Part shown: positions 1 to 8,604 of the stretch, one piece after another
Position numbering within the stretch: the stretch's first letter is position 1
Layout of the letters: every line of letters begins with the position of its first letter
NCBI RefSeq assembly: GCF_035046505.1
Contig: NC_089821.1
Location: 31,730,348-31,794,347, forward strand
Source: Tiliqua scincoides
Taxonomy: Eukaryota; Chordata; Lepidosauria; Squamata; Scincidae
Reading direction: 5' to 3'
DNA: 64,000 nt
The notes under the pieces: generated by a model
Told to the model about the DNA's origin: nothing
The model's input: only the letters and a program-made list of their open reading frames with translations
Database searches by the model: none
Translations under genes and position numbers: made by a program

Positions 1-537
1 GCTGAAAAGAGAATACCAGTGAAATCTGAGAACTGAGTGATGACAAACTAGGAGGCTACAAAATTCATTTTACTTGGCATGAAAAATGGTTTGTCTGCAA
101 CTATTAACAAATGCCTTCTTAAAAAAGAAAAAGAAAAAACCACCACACCATACTGCATGTTACCTAGACAGACATTTAACTGTGCTCAGGTAATTTATGC
201 AAACACAAAGTGCATTCAAAAGCAATGTGCCTCTACCTGCCCGCAGAGTAGAAGACAATACTGGATGCTCATAACAATGACAGCTCTGCATCTACAGCAA
301 CTACTTTTCAGTCACTGCTGCCTGACCTTAAGGGAAAACCATAGGCACCTGAATACAGTGTCAAAACTAAAATACCTGCATGTACAAACTGAGTACTTGC
401 TTTGCAAATTTTTGCCACTGATCTTATGTAATGGCAATAAGTCCCTGAGACCAATGTGAGGAATGGCCCCACCATGACAATGTAAGCTCAGGTGACCCAA
501 CTTAGGTGGCAGATTGAGGGATACTATTAAAGGGCAT
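1..537. other. No gene seen
   Basis: AT-rich sequence with only short, unconvincing open frames. No repeat boundary, splice signal or known motif is recognised here. Confidence 0.5.
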
Positions 538-671
538 GTTTATTTCAAGTGTTTCTCAAGGTTTATCCTCCGCTGCACCACTTCACATGGTCCACCAGTT
601 TGAAGAATCACCGGAAGTAACTGGCAATGACAAAATCGCAAGGAAAGATGAGACACAACAACGTAAAAGCA

Positions 672-897
672 TAAGAACATAAGAAGAGCCCTGCTGGATC
701 AGTCCAAAGGCCCACCTAGTTCAGCTTCCTGTATCTCACAGTGGCCCACCAAATACTTCAGGGAGCACACCAGACAACAGACACAACCTGTGTCGTGGTG
801 CCCTCCCCTGCATCTGGTAATCAGAGGCAGCCTACCTCTAAAACCAGGAGCTTGCACATACCTACAATGACTTGAGACCCTTGATGAACTTTTCCTC
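672..897 (-). mobile_element. CR1 LINE 3'-end fragment
   Basis: Reverse complement of the CR1 3' untranslated region, running from the terminal TTCTTATGTTCTTAT repeat to the TTTCTGGAGGAAAA block. It is 5'-truncated and diverged from the other copies (GCCCTGCTGGATCAGTCC instead of GCCCCACTGGATCAGGCC). It sits head-to-head with the larger plus-strand CR1 that begins near 1096, so both 3' ends point outward. The 200 bases between them match neither element. Confidence 0.85.
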
Positions 898-1026
898 CAG
901 AAAAAGACTCAAACACCAGTAAGAGACTCATTGTGGATGGGAGGGCTTTTTCAAGAGTGGAAAAGTATGCTTTGGAGTCTCCTACTGCTGTTTGTTGCGT
1001 CACATTCCTGGCCTCCCTGCCAGACA

Positions 1027-1098
1027 GCAGGGGTCTGGGGCTCTTGTGAATACCTGGGGCTAGGTCTCTGGAGCAGGGGTCTGGGGCTCTTGTGAATA
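1027..1098 (+). repeat. 26-bp direct repeat next to CR1 5' junction
   Basis: A 26-bp unit starting GCAGGGGTCTGGGGCTC occurs at 1027-1052 and again at 1073-1098. The second copy runs straight into the 5' end of the CR1 at about 1096. The surrounding 898-1094 filler is not recognised. Confidence 0.8.
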
Positions 1099-3017
1099 TT
1101 GACTGGGTCAATTTGTGTTCTGGTCACAATAAGGAAACCGGATTTCTTGACATGCTAAATGACTGTGGCTTAGAGCAGCTAGTCATGGAGCCCACCAGAG
1201 GGCAGGTGACTCTGGATTTAATATTGTACGATACGCAGGACCTGGTTAGAGATGGAAACGTTACTGAGCCATTGGGGAACAGTGATCATGCTGCGATCCA
1301 TTTTGACGTGCACGTTGGGGGAAGAATACCAGGCAAATCTCTAACAAAAACCCTTGACTTCCGACGGGCAGACTTCCCCCAAATGAGGAGGCTGGTTAGA
1401 AGGAGGTTGAAAGGGAGGGTAAAAAGAGTCCAATCTCTCCAGAGTGCATGGAGGCTGCTTAAAACAACAGTAATAGAGGCCCAGCAGAGGTGTATACCGC
1501 AAAGAAAGAAGGGTTCCACTAAATCCAGGAGGGTGTCCTCATGGCTAACCAGCCAAGTTAGAGAGGCTGTGAAGGGCAAGGAAGCTTCCTTCCGTAAATG
1601 GAAGTCTTGCCCTAATGAGGAGAATAAAAAGGAACATAAACTGTGGCAAAAGAAATGTAAGAAGGTGATACGGGAGGCCAAGCGAGACTATGAGGAACGC
1701 ATGGCCAGCAACATTAAGGGGAATAATAAAAGCTTCTTCAAATATGTTAGAAGCAGGAAACCCGCCAGAGAAGCGGTTGGCCCTCTGGATGGTGAGGGAG
1801 GGAAAGGGGAGATAAAAGGAGACTTAGAGATGGCAGAGAAATTAAATGAGTTCTTTGCATCTGTCTTCACAGCAGAAGACCTCGGGCAGATACCGCTGCC
1901 CGAACGGCCCCTCCTGACCGAGGAGTTAAGTCAGATAGAGGTTAAAAGAGGAGATGTTTCAGACCTCATTGATAAATTAAAGATCAATAAGTCATCGGGC
2001 CCTGATGGCATCCACCCAAGAGTTATTAAGGAATTGAAGAATGAAGTTGCAGATCTCTTGACTAAGGTATGCAACTTGTCCCTCAAAACGGCCACGGTGC
2101 CAGAAGATTGGAGGATAGCAAATGTCACGCCTATCTTTAAAAAGGGAAAGAGGGGGGACCCGGGAAACTATAGGCCGGTCAGCCTAACATCCATACCGGG
2201 TAAGATGGTGGAATGCCTCATCAAAGATAGGATCTCAAAACACATAGACGAACAGGCCTTGCTGAGCGAGAATCAGCATGGCTTCTGTAAGGGTAAGTCT
2301 TGCCTCACCAACCTTATAGAATTCTTTGAAAAGGTCAACAGGCATGTGGATGTGGGAGAACCCGTGGACATTATATATCTGGACTTTCAGAAGGCGTTTG
2401 ACACGGTCCCTCACCAAAGGCTACTGAAAAAACTCCACAGTCAGGGAATTAGAGGACAGGTCCTCTCGTGGATTGAGAACTGGTTGGAGGCCAGGAAGCA
2501 GAGAGTGGGTGTCAATGGGCAATTTTCACAATGGAGAGAGGTGAAAAGCGGTGTGCCCCAAGGATCTGTCCTGGGACCGGTGCTTTTCAACCTCTTCATA
2601 AATGACCTGGAGACAGGGTTGAGCAGTGAAGTGGCTAAGTTTGCAGACGACACCAAACTTTTCCGAGTGGTGAAGACCAGAAGTGATTGTGAGGAGCTCC
2701 AGAAGGATCTCTCCAGACTGGCAGAATGGGCAGCAAAATGGCAGATGCGCTTCAATGTCAGTAAGTGTAAAGTCATGCACATTGGGGCAAAAAATCAAAA
2801 CTTTAGATATAGGCTGATGGGTTCTGAGCTGTCTGTGACAGATCAGGAGAGAGATCTTGGGGTGGTGGTGGACAGGTCGATGAAAGTGTCGACCCAATGT
2901 GCGGTGGCAGTGAAGAAGGCCAATTCTATGCTTGAAATCATTAGGAAGGGTATTGAGAACAAAACGGCTAATATTATAATGCCGTTGTACAAATCTATGG
3001 TAAGGCCACACCTGTAG
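1092..3017 (+). pseudogene. CR1 ORF2 (endonuclease C-end and reverse transcriptase)
   Basis: An open frame of 641 codons. The first codon is GTG at the insertion junction, not a real start. Residues 1 to about 75 are the tail of the apurinic-type endonuclease, with the catalytic Ser-Asp-His at 64-66 (GNSDHAAIHF). The reverse transcriptase follows: NYRPVSL at 359, the motif A aspartate at 431 (LDFQKAFD), GVPQGS at 487, and the catalytic FADD at 517-520, intact. The frame ends at a TAG (3015-3017) within RPHL*YCVQFW, where the copies at 15.9 kb and 12.8 kb have GAG. Downstream, residues such as KRKYFFTQRVVGLWNSLP continue in the frame 3187-3621. The protein would nick target DNA and copy the element's RNA in the nucleus, but this copy is incomplete. 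Confidence 0.92.
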
Positions 3018-3653
3018 TATTGTGTCCAGTTCTGGTCGCCGCATCTCAAAAAAGACATAGTGGAAATGGAAAAGGTGCAAAAGAGATCGACTAAGATGAT
3101 TACGGGGCTGGGGCACCTTCCTTATGAGGAAAGGCTATGGCGTTTGGGCCTCTTCAGCCTAGAAAAGAGACGCCTGAGGGGGGGACATGATTGAGACATA
3201 CAAAATTATGCAGGGGATGGACAGAGTGGATAGGGAGATGCTCTTTACACTCTCACATAATACCAGAACCAGGGGACATCCACTCAAGTTGAGTGTTGGG
3301 CGGGTTGGGACAGACAAAAGAAAATATTTCTTTACTCAGCGTGTGGTCGGTCTGTGGAACTCCTTGCCACAGGATGTGGTGCTGGCGTTAAAGACGCCTT
3401 TAAAAGGGGACTGGACATGTTTCTGGAGGAAAAATCCATTATGGGGTACAAGCCATGATGTGTATGCGCAACCTCCTGATTTTAGAAATGGGTTATGTCA
3501 GAATGCCAGATGCAAGGGAGGGCACCAGGATGAGGTCTCTTGTTATCTGGTGTGCTCCCTGGGGCATTTGGTGGGCTGCTGTGAGATACAGGAAGCTGGA
3601 CTAGATGGGGCTATGGCCTGATCCAGTGGGGCTGTTCTTATGTTCTTATATAC
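1096..3653 (+). mobile_element. CR1-clade LINE, 5'-truncated, long ORF2
   Basis: A non-LTR retrotransposon copy that begins inside the endonuclease domain and continues through the whole reverse transcriptase, the C-terminal domain and the 3' UTR to the terminal TTCTTATGTTCTTAT repeat. Its RT blocks (NYRPVSLTS, LDFQKAFDTVPH, GVPQGSVLGP, KFADDTK) match the CR1 clade. By eye it differs from the minus-strand copy at 8.6-10.7 kb at only eight or nine residues over about 395 aligned, so both are young. It interrupts a hAT-like element. The 3' part is degraded by a nonsense codon at 3015-3017 and an extra G in the G-run near 3178-3184. Confidence 0.95.
3187..3621 (+). pseudogene. CR1 ORF2 C-terminal domain, separated by a stop and a frameshift
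   Basis: A 144-codon frame carrying the conserved CR1 C-terminus (METs [50 protein letters not shown]). It is out of frame with the reverse transcriptase frame because of one extra G before it. It is not an independent gene. Confidence 0.85.
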
Positions 3654-4010
3654 CACCAGACACCACCTCAAGTGTTACCAAAAGAGCTATTTTGTTTTGG
3701 TAAAAATAATGCACATGGAGAAATAATAAAGGTATGTTTCTTGGTCCTAATCATTGAATACAGTGTACCTGGCTTCGTGGTGGTTGCGTATGAAGAGTAT
3801 TTGGTGCATCCAAGGAAATCAGAAAAAGGAAGGGGGTTGTAGAGAAGGATTTTAGGAGTCCCAACAGTTTAGCTTGCATGAAATTATAGTCCATAATAGA
3901 GCATAACCAGGTATAGAAAAAGAAGATCAAAGCTAAAAGGGGGGATTGTCACATAATACAAGTACCACTTGTGGTACTCGTACCGCTGGTTGAAAAACAC
4001 TGGTTTAGTT

Positions 4011-4940
4011 TATTATTATATTTTCACCACTATGGGAAGCAACACTGAAATTTTCTGCCTCTGCCACCAAAATGTCTTAAGCCTCCTGCAGCACCATTTA
4101 CTGTAGTCTATCCCATAAAGCAGGAGCTTCCCAAATATGGCTCTCGCAGGCAGGATCTGTTGCACTGAGAAAATCCTCTTGGGCATGGCAGTGGAGAAGC
4201 CTTACCCTTCTACCCTGCCACCTCCCATCTTCACACCCAATATTTGCAGAAGGTTGCACTGGGCCGCCACTTCCCCAGGAAAATCAGGGCAAAATTTTGG
4301 GATGATCAACAGCAGAAGCAACTTTCTGGCACAAGTTTCTGCAATGATTTGACAAAGACGGGAGGCGTCAGGGCAGAATGATAAAGCTTTGCCCCCACTG
4401 AATCATGCCCAAGAGGACTTTCTCTGTGCACTGTGGGTAGTAGTTTGGAGGCCCCTGCTGTAAAAGGAAGCTACTTTCCTAGAGTAAGTAACAGTTTGGT
4501 ATAAGGTGGAAGTTAACTATCTGAACTGCCTTTTCAAGCCTTTTCTACCTACTAAAAATGTTAAAGGATCTGAAAATCTCAAGACTGGTGCAGCTCTTCA
4601 GGTGTGCAGCATCTACCATGAAAAACAACCCACCTTTCCAACTGCATGCAGCAATACCTCCAACAATGCATTCATTTTTCAAAAGCTGAGTAGTGTCTGA
4701 AACAGAAGATAAGGCAGGAAACTAGTGCTCACTGGCCAGAATATACCACACTCATCAGCAGTGGTAGCTGTCAATCAATCTTGGATGAAGGACATTGGAG
4801 CAAAAGAGTGGTAAAGGAGCAGCTTTATTAAAAGTATTGCTATATATGCTAAACGGTGTTCTACAGCATACCGATTTGCCTTTACTGTAGTCATTTATAT
4901 TATAAATGGAACAGGCTTTCAGCAGCCATATCTGACTCAC
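4011..4940. other. No gene seen
   Basis: Unique-looking sequence with short open frames only. It contains a diverged stretch of uncertain origin at 4105-4470 and no recognisable repeat ends. Confidence 0.4.
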
Positions 4941-4943
4941 TTA

Positions 4944-5033
4944 GGCTGCAATCCTAACCACACTTTCCTGAGAGTAAGCCCCATTGAACAAAATAAAACT
5001 TACTTCTGAGTAGACGTGGTTAGGCTTGTGCCC
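4944..5033. mobile_element. 90-bp palindromic MITE, TTA duplication
   Basis: Runs from GGCTGCAATCCTAACC to GGCTTGTGCCC, exactly 90 bp, with TTA on each side (4941-4943 and 5034-5036). The two halves are near reverse complements (AATCCTAACCACACTTTC against the TAGACGTGGTTAGG side), so the element is foldback. No coding capacity. The 3-bp duplication is typical of PIF/Harbinger elements, an inference from the target size only. At least a dozen relatives occur in the window. Confidence 0.8.
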
Positions 5034-5063
5034 TTAGTCTGCTTATTCAACTACTGTTCCAAT

Positions 5064-5122
5064 AGTACTACCTTGTCTACATTAGGACAAGGTAGTACTC
5101 CAATAGTACTACATTAGGACAG
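5064..5122 (+). repeat. 14-bp inverted repeat with duplicated flank
   Basis: AGTACTACCTTGTC (5064-5077) and its exact reverse complement GACAAGGTAGTACT (5086-5099) flank an 8-nt loop. Directly after, CCAATAGTACTA and CATTAGGACA are repeated. The pattern fits a local replication template switch rather than a mobile element. Confidence 0.85.
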
Positions 5123-6185
5123 CAGAGGTGCTACTCATTTTTCACTAACTCATGCAAAGGCAACAGCAGCCCTATCACTTTCTCCTCCCTCTACTACAGG
5201 CTGTTGATTCAACTTCAGTCCCATAACACTCAGAGGCTTTGATCGTGCCTAGCAGCAAACCTTAACAACATTATTTGTTTCTGAGCATGATGCAGCTCCT
5301 GTTGCTCTTGCTGTACTAAGAACACGTACAGAAAAAAAAATTCCATCAGTTTTGCTGTGCTACTAAAATGAAAACAACAGAAAAGGCAACATTAGTTCAT
5401 CCTGAGTTTCTGAAAAACAGCATGAAAGAAGCATTGTTGGCAAGTGGCAGGTCTGCAAATTCTTCCCACCTTGCCCGTAAACTGCAAACAGAGTCTTGAT
5501 TACGTTCACTTAAGAGGTAGATTGTATTTGCTTAAAACAGTTCAGGGACCAGAAAGCAGCCAGTGGCCCACAATTCAGATATGGTTTGCAAAGCCATTTT
5601 ATCTGTACATACACTACTTAGTAATCATTCAAGATGCGATGTTAATCAAGATGTAACAGACTCCTGAATTTTCTTTTACAGTACTTATAGTGAAAATAAG
5701 GATAAAATTGTTACATCACCACTAGGAAGCTCACTTTTTGTTCATGTGGGATCCTTAACTCTTCTCCCAAACTAGGAAAGGACTAAAAGATCTTCCAAAA
5801 CTTGAAAGATGTAGAAAGGACCTACAAAGTTGAGCACACCAGGAACAAATTCCTGTCCCTCACCCCAGTTCAGAAGATCCCTGACCCTCTGCCACGACAA
5901 GATCGATGGCGAGAACAAATTGGCAGACCACTCTATCATAAATGTGTTATTTCCTGAAAAAACTGTTAACAAAAATTATAAGATATTCCATTCTTGAATA
6001 TAACATATTTCTTTCTATTTCATATGTGATGTCTCTGCCACACTTGAACACATGCACTTTGTAACTAAAGCTGCTATTGTAAAGGAGGTACAGATTTTAT
6101 TATAAAGCCTGATCATCAATGGTACCGGCAGGTTGTGTAATAAAAATTCTACTTTCAGGCTCTGTACCACAATGTAAGAAGGCTT
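5123..6185. other. No gene seen
   Basis: AT-rich sequence. A 66-codon minus-strand frame at 5772-5972 has no recognisable domain and is not called a gene. Confidence 0.45.
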
Positions 6186-6193
6186 CTCTAGCA

Positions 6194-6636
6194 CAGGGTG
6201 CCCAAACCCCGGCCCAAGGGCCATTTGTGGCCCACAGAGACTCCCAATTCAATCCGCAGGGAGCCGCCAGTCTCCAATGGTCTGGCACTCCACAGACTTG
6301 CTGGAGCTCGCTCTGGCCCTCGCTCTCAGTGTGAGGACGACTGTTCAACCTCTCATGTGAGCTGTGGGATGAGAGCTCCCTCCACTGCTTTCTGTTTCAC
6401 GTCTGTGCTGCAGCAGCGGCAGCAAAGGAAAGGCCAGCCTTGCTTTTTGCAAGGCCTTTTATAGACCTTGAGCTATTGCAAGTCCTTCATTTGTTCATAT
6501 AAGTTCCACCTCTAATATATTTTATGTAAATGTATTCAAATTTGAAATGTAAATTAATTCTTTTTTTCCCCAGCCCCCGACACAGTGTCAGAGAGATGAT
6601 GTGGCCCTCCTGCCAAAAAAGTTTGGACACCCCCTG
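6194..6636 (-). mobile_element. hAT MITE (CAGGGGTGCCCAAAC family)
   Basis: Terminal inverted repeats CAGGGTGCCCAAACCC (6194) and TTTGGACACCCCCTG (to 6636), with an 8-bp duplication CTCTAGCA/CTCTACCA (one mismatch; 6186-6193 and 6637-6644) close to the hAT consensus NTCTAGAN. It is the same family as 13867-14330, in opposite orientation, and 48606-48835. No transposase is encoded. Confidence 0.88.
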
Positions 6637-6644
6637 CTCTACCA

Positions 6645-6909
6645 CCCTACCCACCCCATGGGTAGAAACAGGAGTAATACAGACAGAAAAAACATAAGGA
6701 CGTTTTCTGACTTGTAACTTTGCTAGATTCAGCATGATTCTTAAGACTTCTGCAGAAAATTGCCAAGGCAACAGTTTCAAGCCAAATTTATATCCCAGTC
6801 CTAAGGACATCTATTTTTATATAGGTCCCATTGATTTAAGTGGAACTTCCATGTTAACATGCTCAGGATCACAACAGTATAAAGCCATTTCACACAGACG
6901 TTTTATGTG
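6645..6909. other. No gene seen
   Basis: A short stretch between the hAT MITE and the first recognisable CR1 sequence. No feature is identified. Confidence 0.4.
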
Positions 6910-7798
6910 GCAGGCGGAGATCAGGGGAGATCAGGGGTCTCAATGCGTGGATGAGACGGTGGTGTAGGGAGGAGGGGTTTAGATTTGTTAGGCACTGGGA
7001 AACATTTTGGGACAAGCGGGGCCTGTACAAGAGGGACAGGCTTCACTTGAACAAGAATGGAACCAGACTGCTGGCGCATAACATTAAAAAGGTGGCAGAG
7101 CAGCTTTAAAAATGATCCCTGGGGAAAAACTGACAGGAGCTAAGGGGCATCCGGTTCGGGACTTCTCATCCCTATGGAATGAGGATGGAGAGGTTAGAGA
7201 ACAAGGCAGGGTCAAAGTAGGAGTAGGAAGTGGAAGTGGAAACATGATGGGATGTGATAGCCCATCCAGCAAATGAGAGACTGCAAGGATAAAGGAGATA
7301 ATAAGCAGCCCATCTTGGAGGACTTCATATACAAGTGCTTTTATGCGAATGCCTGAAGTCTCCGAGCAAAGATGGGAGAGCTGGAATGTCTGGTGACTAG
7401 GGAAAACATTGACATAGTGGGCATAACAGAAACATGGTGGAATGCGGAGAACGAGTGGGATACCGCAATCCCGGGCTATAAACTCTATAGGAGGGTCAGG
7501 GATGGGCGTGTTGGTGGTGGGGTAGCCATTTATGTTAAAGAAGGGGTGGGATCCAGCAAAGTAGAGATTGAATGCGGGTCCGACTCCACCACAGAATCGC
7601 TGTGGCTTAAATTACCAGGTTCGAGGAACGATGTAATACTGGGGGTATGCTATTGTCCTCCAAACCAGAAACCAGAAGGGGACCTTGAAATGAGGAAACA
7701 GATCAGGAAGGTGTCAAGGAGGGACAGGGTTGTAATCATGGGAGACTTCAATTATCCTCACATCAACTGGGTCAATTTGTTTTCTGGACACGAAAAAG
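6910..7798 (+). mobile_element. CR1 LINE, 5' part (ORF1 end, linker, endonuclease)
   Basis: First half of a plus-strand CR1 that resumes at 10978. It holds the end of ORF1 (about 6924-7109), an inter-ORF linker, and the N-terminal two thirds of the endonuclease. It is the only copy in the window that extends 5' far enough to show ORF1. It breaks at 7789-7798 (CACGAAAAAG), the target duplication of a second LINE that inserted into it. Confidence 0.9.
6924..7109 (+). pseudogene. CR1 ORF1 C-terminus (SGNH-esterase-like end)
   Basis: A reading frame ending at TAA 7107-7109 gives FRFVRHWETFWDKRGLYKRD followed by RLHLNKNGTRLLAHNIKKV. The D-R-L-H-L-N motif resembles the Asp-x-x-His block that closes the SGNH esterase domain found in ORF1 of many CR1 elements. 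Known for the family: ORF1 proteins bind nucleic acid and some carry this esterase. Only the last 60 or so residues are present here. Confidence 0.7.
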
Positions 7799-8604
7799 CT
7801 GAATGTCTGCGTGACTTCCTCTTTGCCGACGATGCAGCTGTCACTACCCACTCTGCCAAAGATCTCCAGCAGCTCATGGATCATTTTAGCAAGGCCTGCC
7901 AAGATTTTGGACTGACGATCAGCCTGAAGAAAACACAGGTCATGGTTCAGGATGTGGACTCACCTCCCTGCATTACAATCTCTGCGCATGAACTGGAGGT
8001 TGTCCATGACTTTGTGTACCTTGGCTCAACGATCTCCGACACTCTTTCTCTCGATACTGAGCTAAACAAACGCATCGGTAAAGCACCTACCACCTTTTCC
8101 AGACTCACAAAGAGAGTTTGGTCCAACAAGAAGCTGACGGAACATACCAAGATCCAGGTCTACAGAATTTGCGTCCTGAGTACACTTCTGTACTGCAGCG
8201 AGTCATGGACTCTCCGCTCACAACAGGAGAGGAAACTGAACGATTTCCACATGCGCTGCTTCCGACGCATTCTCGGCATCACCTGGCAGGACAAAGTTCC
8301 TAACAACACAGCCCAGGAATGTGCTGGAATCCCTAGCATGTATGCACTGCTGAAACAGAGACGCCTGCGTTGGCTCGGTCATGTCGTGAGAATGGATGAT
8401 GGGTGGATCCCAAAGGATCTCCTCTATGTTGAACTCGTGCAAGGAAAGCACCCTACAGGTAGACCACAGCTGCGATACAAGGACATCTGCAAGAGGGATC
8501 TGAAGGCCTTAGGAATGGACCTCAACAAGTGGGAAACCCTGGCCTCTGAGCGGCCTACTTGGAGGCAGGCTGTGCAGCATGGCCTTTCCCAGTTTAGAAC
8601 ATAA
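7372..8604 (+). pseudogene. Chimeric 410-codon ORF across a LINE-into-LINE junction
   Basis: Residues 1 to about 142 are CR1 endonuclease: catalytic Glu in GITETWW, catalytic Asp/Asn in GDFNYPHINW. Upstream, the natural N-terminus continues as FYANA*SLRAKM, with TGA at 7354-7356 where the family should have Arg, a likely CpG-decay stop, so the ATG at 7372 is not native. From about residue 143 the protein is the C-terminal half of an unrelated LINE reverse transcriptase: FADD near 150, then KRIGKA, VYRICVLSTLLY, RLRWLGHVVRMDD. The last three codons come from a third element. The frame is kept by chance at the insertion point, so this is an accident of nesting and not a designed fusion. Confidence 0.9.
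7799..8595 (+). mobile_element. Second LINE (non-CR1), RT C-terminal half, left segment
   Basis: A 5'-truncated LINE inserted in the CR1 with 10-bp duplications CACGAAAAAG (7789-7798 and 10968-10977). The protein keeps the catalytic FADD and a long C-terminal domain (KRIGKAPTTFSRL, LGITWQDKVP, RRLRWLGHVVRMDD, GRPQLRYKDICKRDLKALG). It is not CR1. The overall layout and the later C2HC finger fit Ingi/Vingi-like or another jockey-group LINE, but the clade is not established. It is interrupted at about 8595 by a minus-strand CR1 and resumes at 10749. Confidence 0.85.

Larger units (their letters stand above)
546..4002. mobile_element. hAT-like DNA transposon remnant, filled by CR1 insertions
   Basis: The left end (CAAGTGTTTCTCAAGG at 546) and right end (GGTTGAAAAACACTG ending 4002) form imperfect terminal inverted repeats. 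They are flanked by an 8-bp near-duplication, GTTTATTT (538-545) and GTTTAGTT (4003-4010). The left arm, with its ACCGGAAGTAACTGG stretch, matches the element near 38.02 kb, which lacks the CR1 insert. No transposase frame is visible, so this is a non-autonomous or decayed copy. Most of the interval is CR1 sequence (672-3653), and a further unclassified insert of about 270 bp seems to lie at 3690-3960. Confidence 0.6.

Noticed and set aside
79-459. 126-codon plus-strand frame as a gene
   Set aside because: No recognisable domain, composition typical of AT-rich noncoding DNA, and no promoter or splice support.
5772-5972. Minus-strand 66-codon frame as an exon
   Set aside because: No domain, no clear splice sites at its borders and no link to exon 1 could be shown.
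7372-8604. A novel dedicated endonuclease-RT fusion gene
   Set aside because: The junction coincides exactly with a 10-bp target duplication of one LINE in another, and the 3' end with a further insertion.
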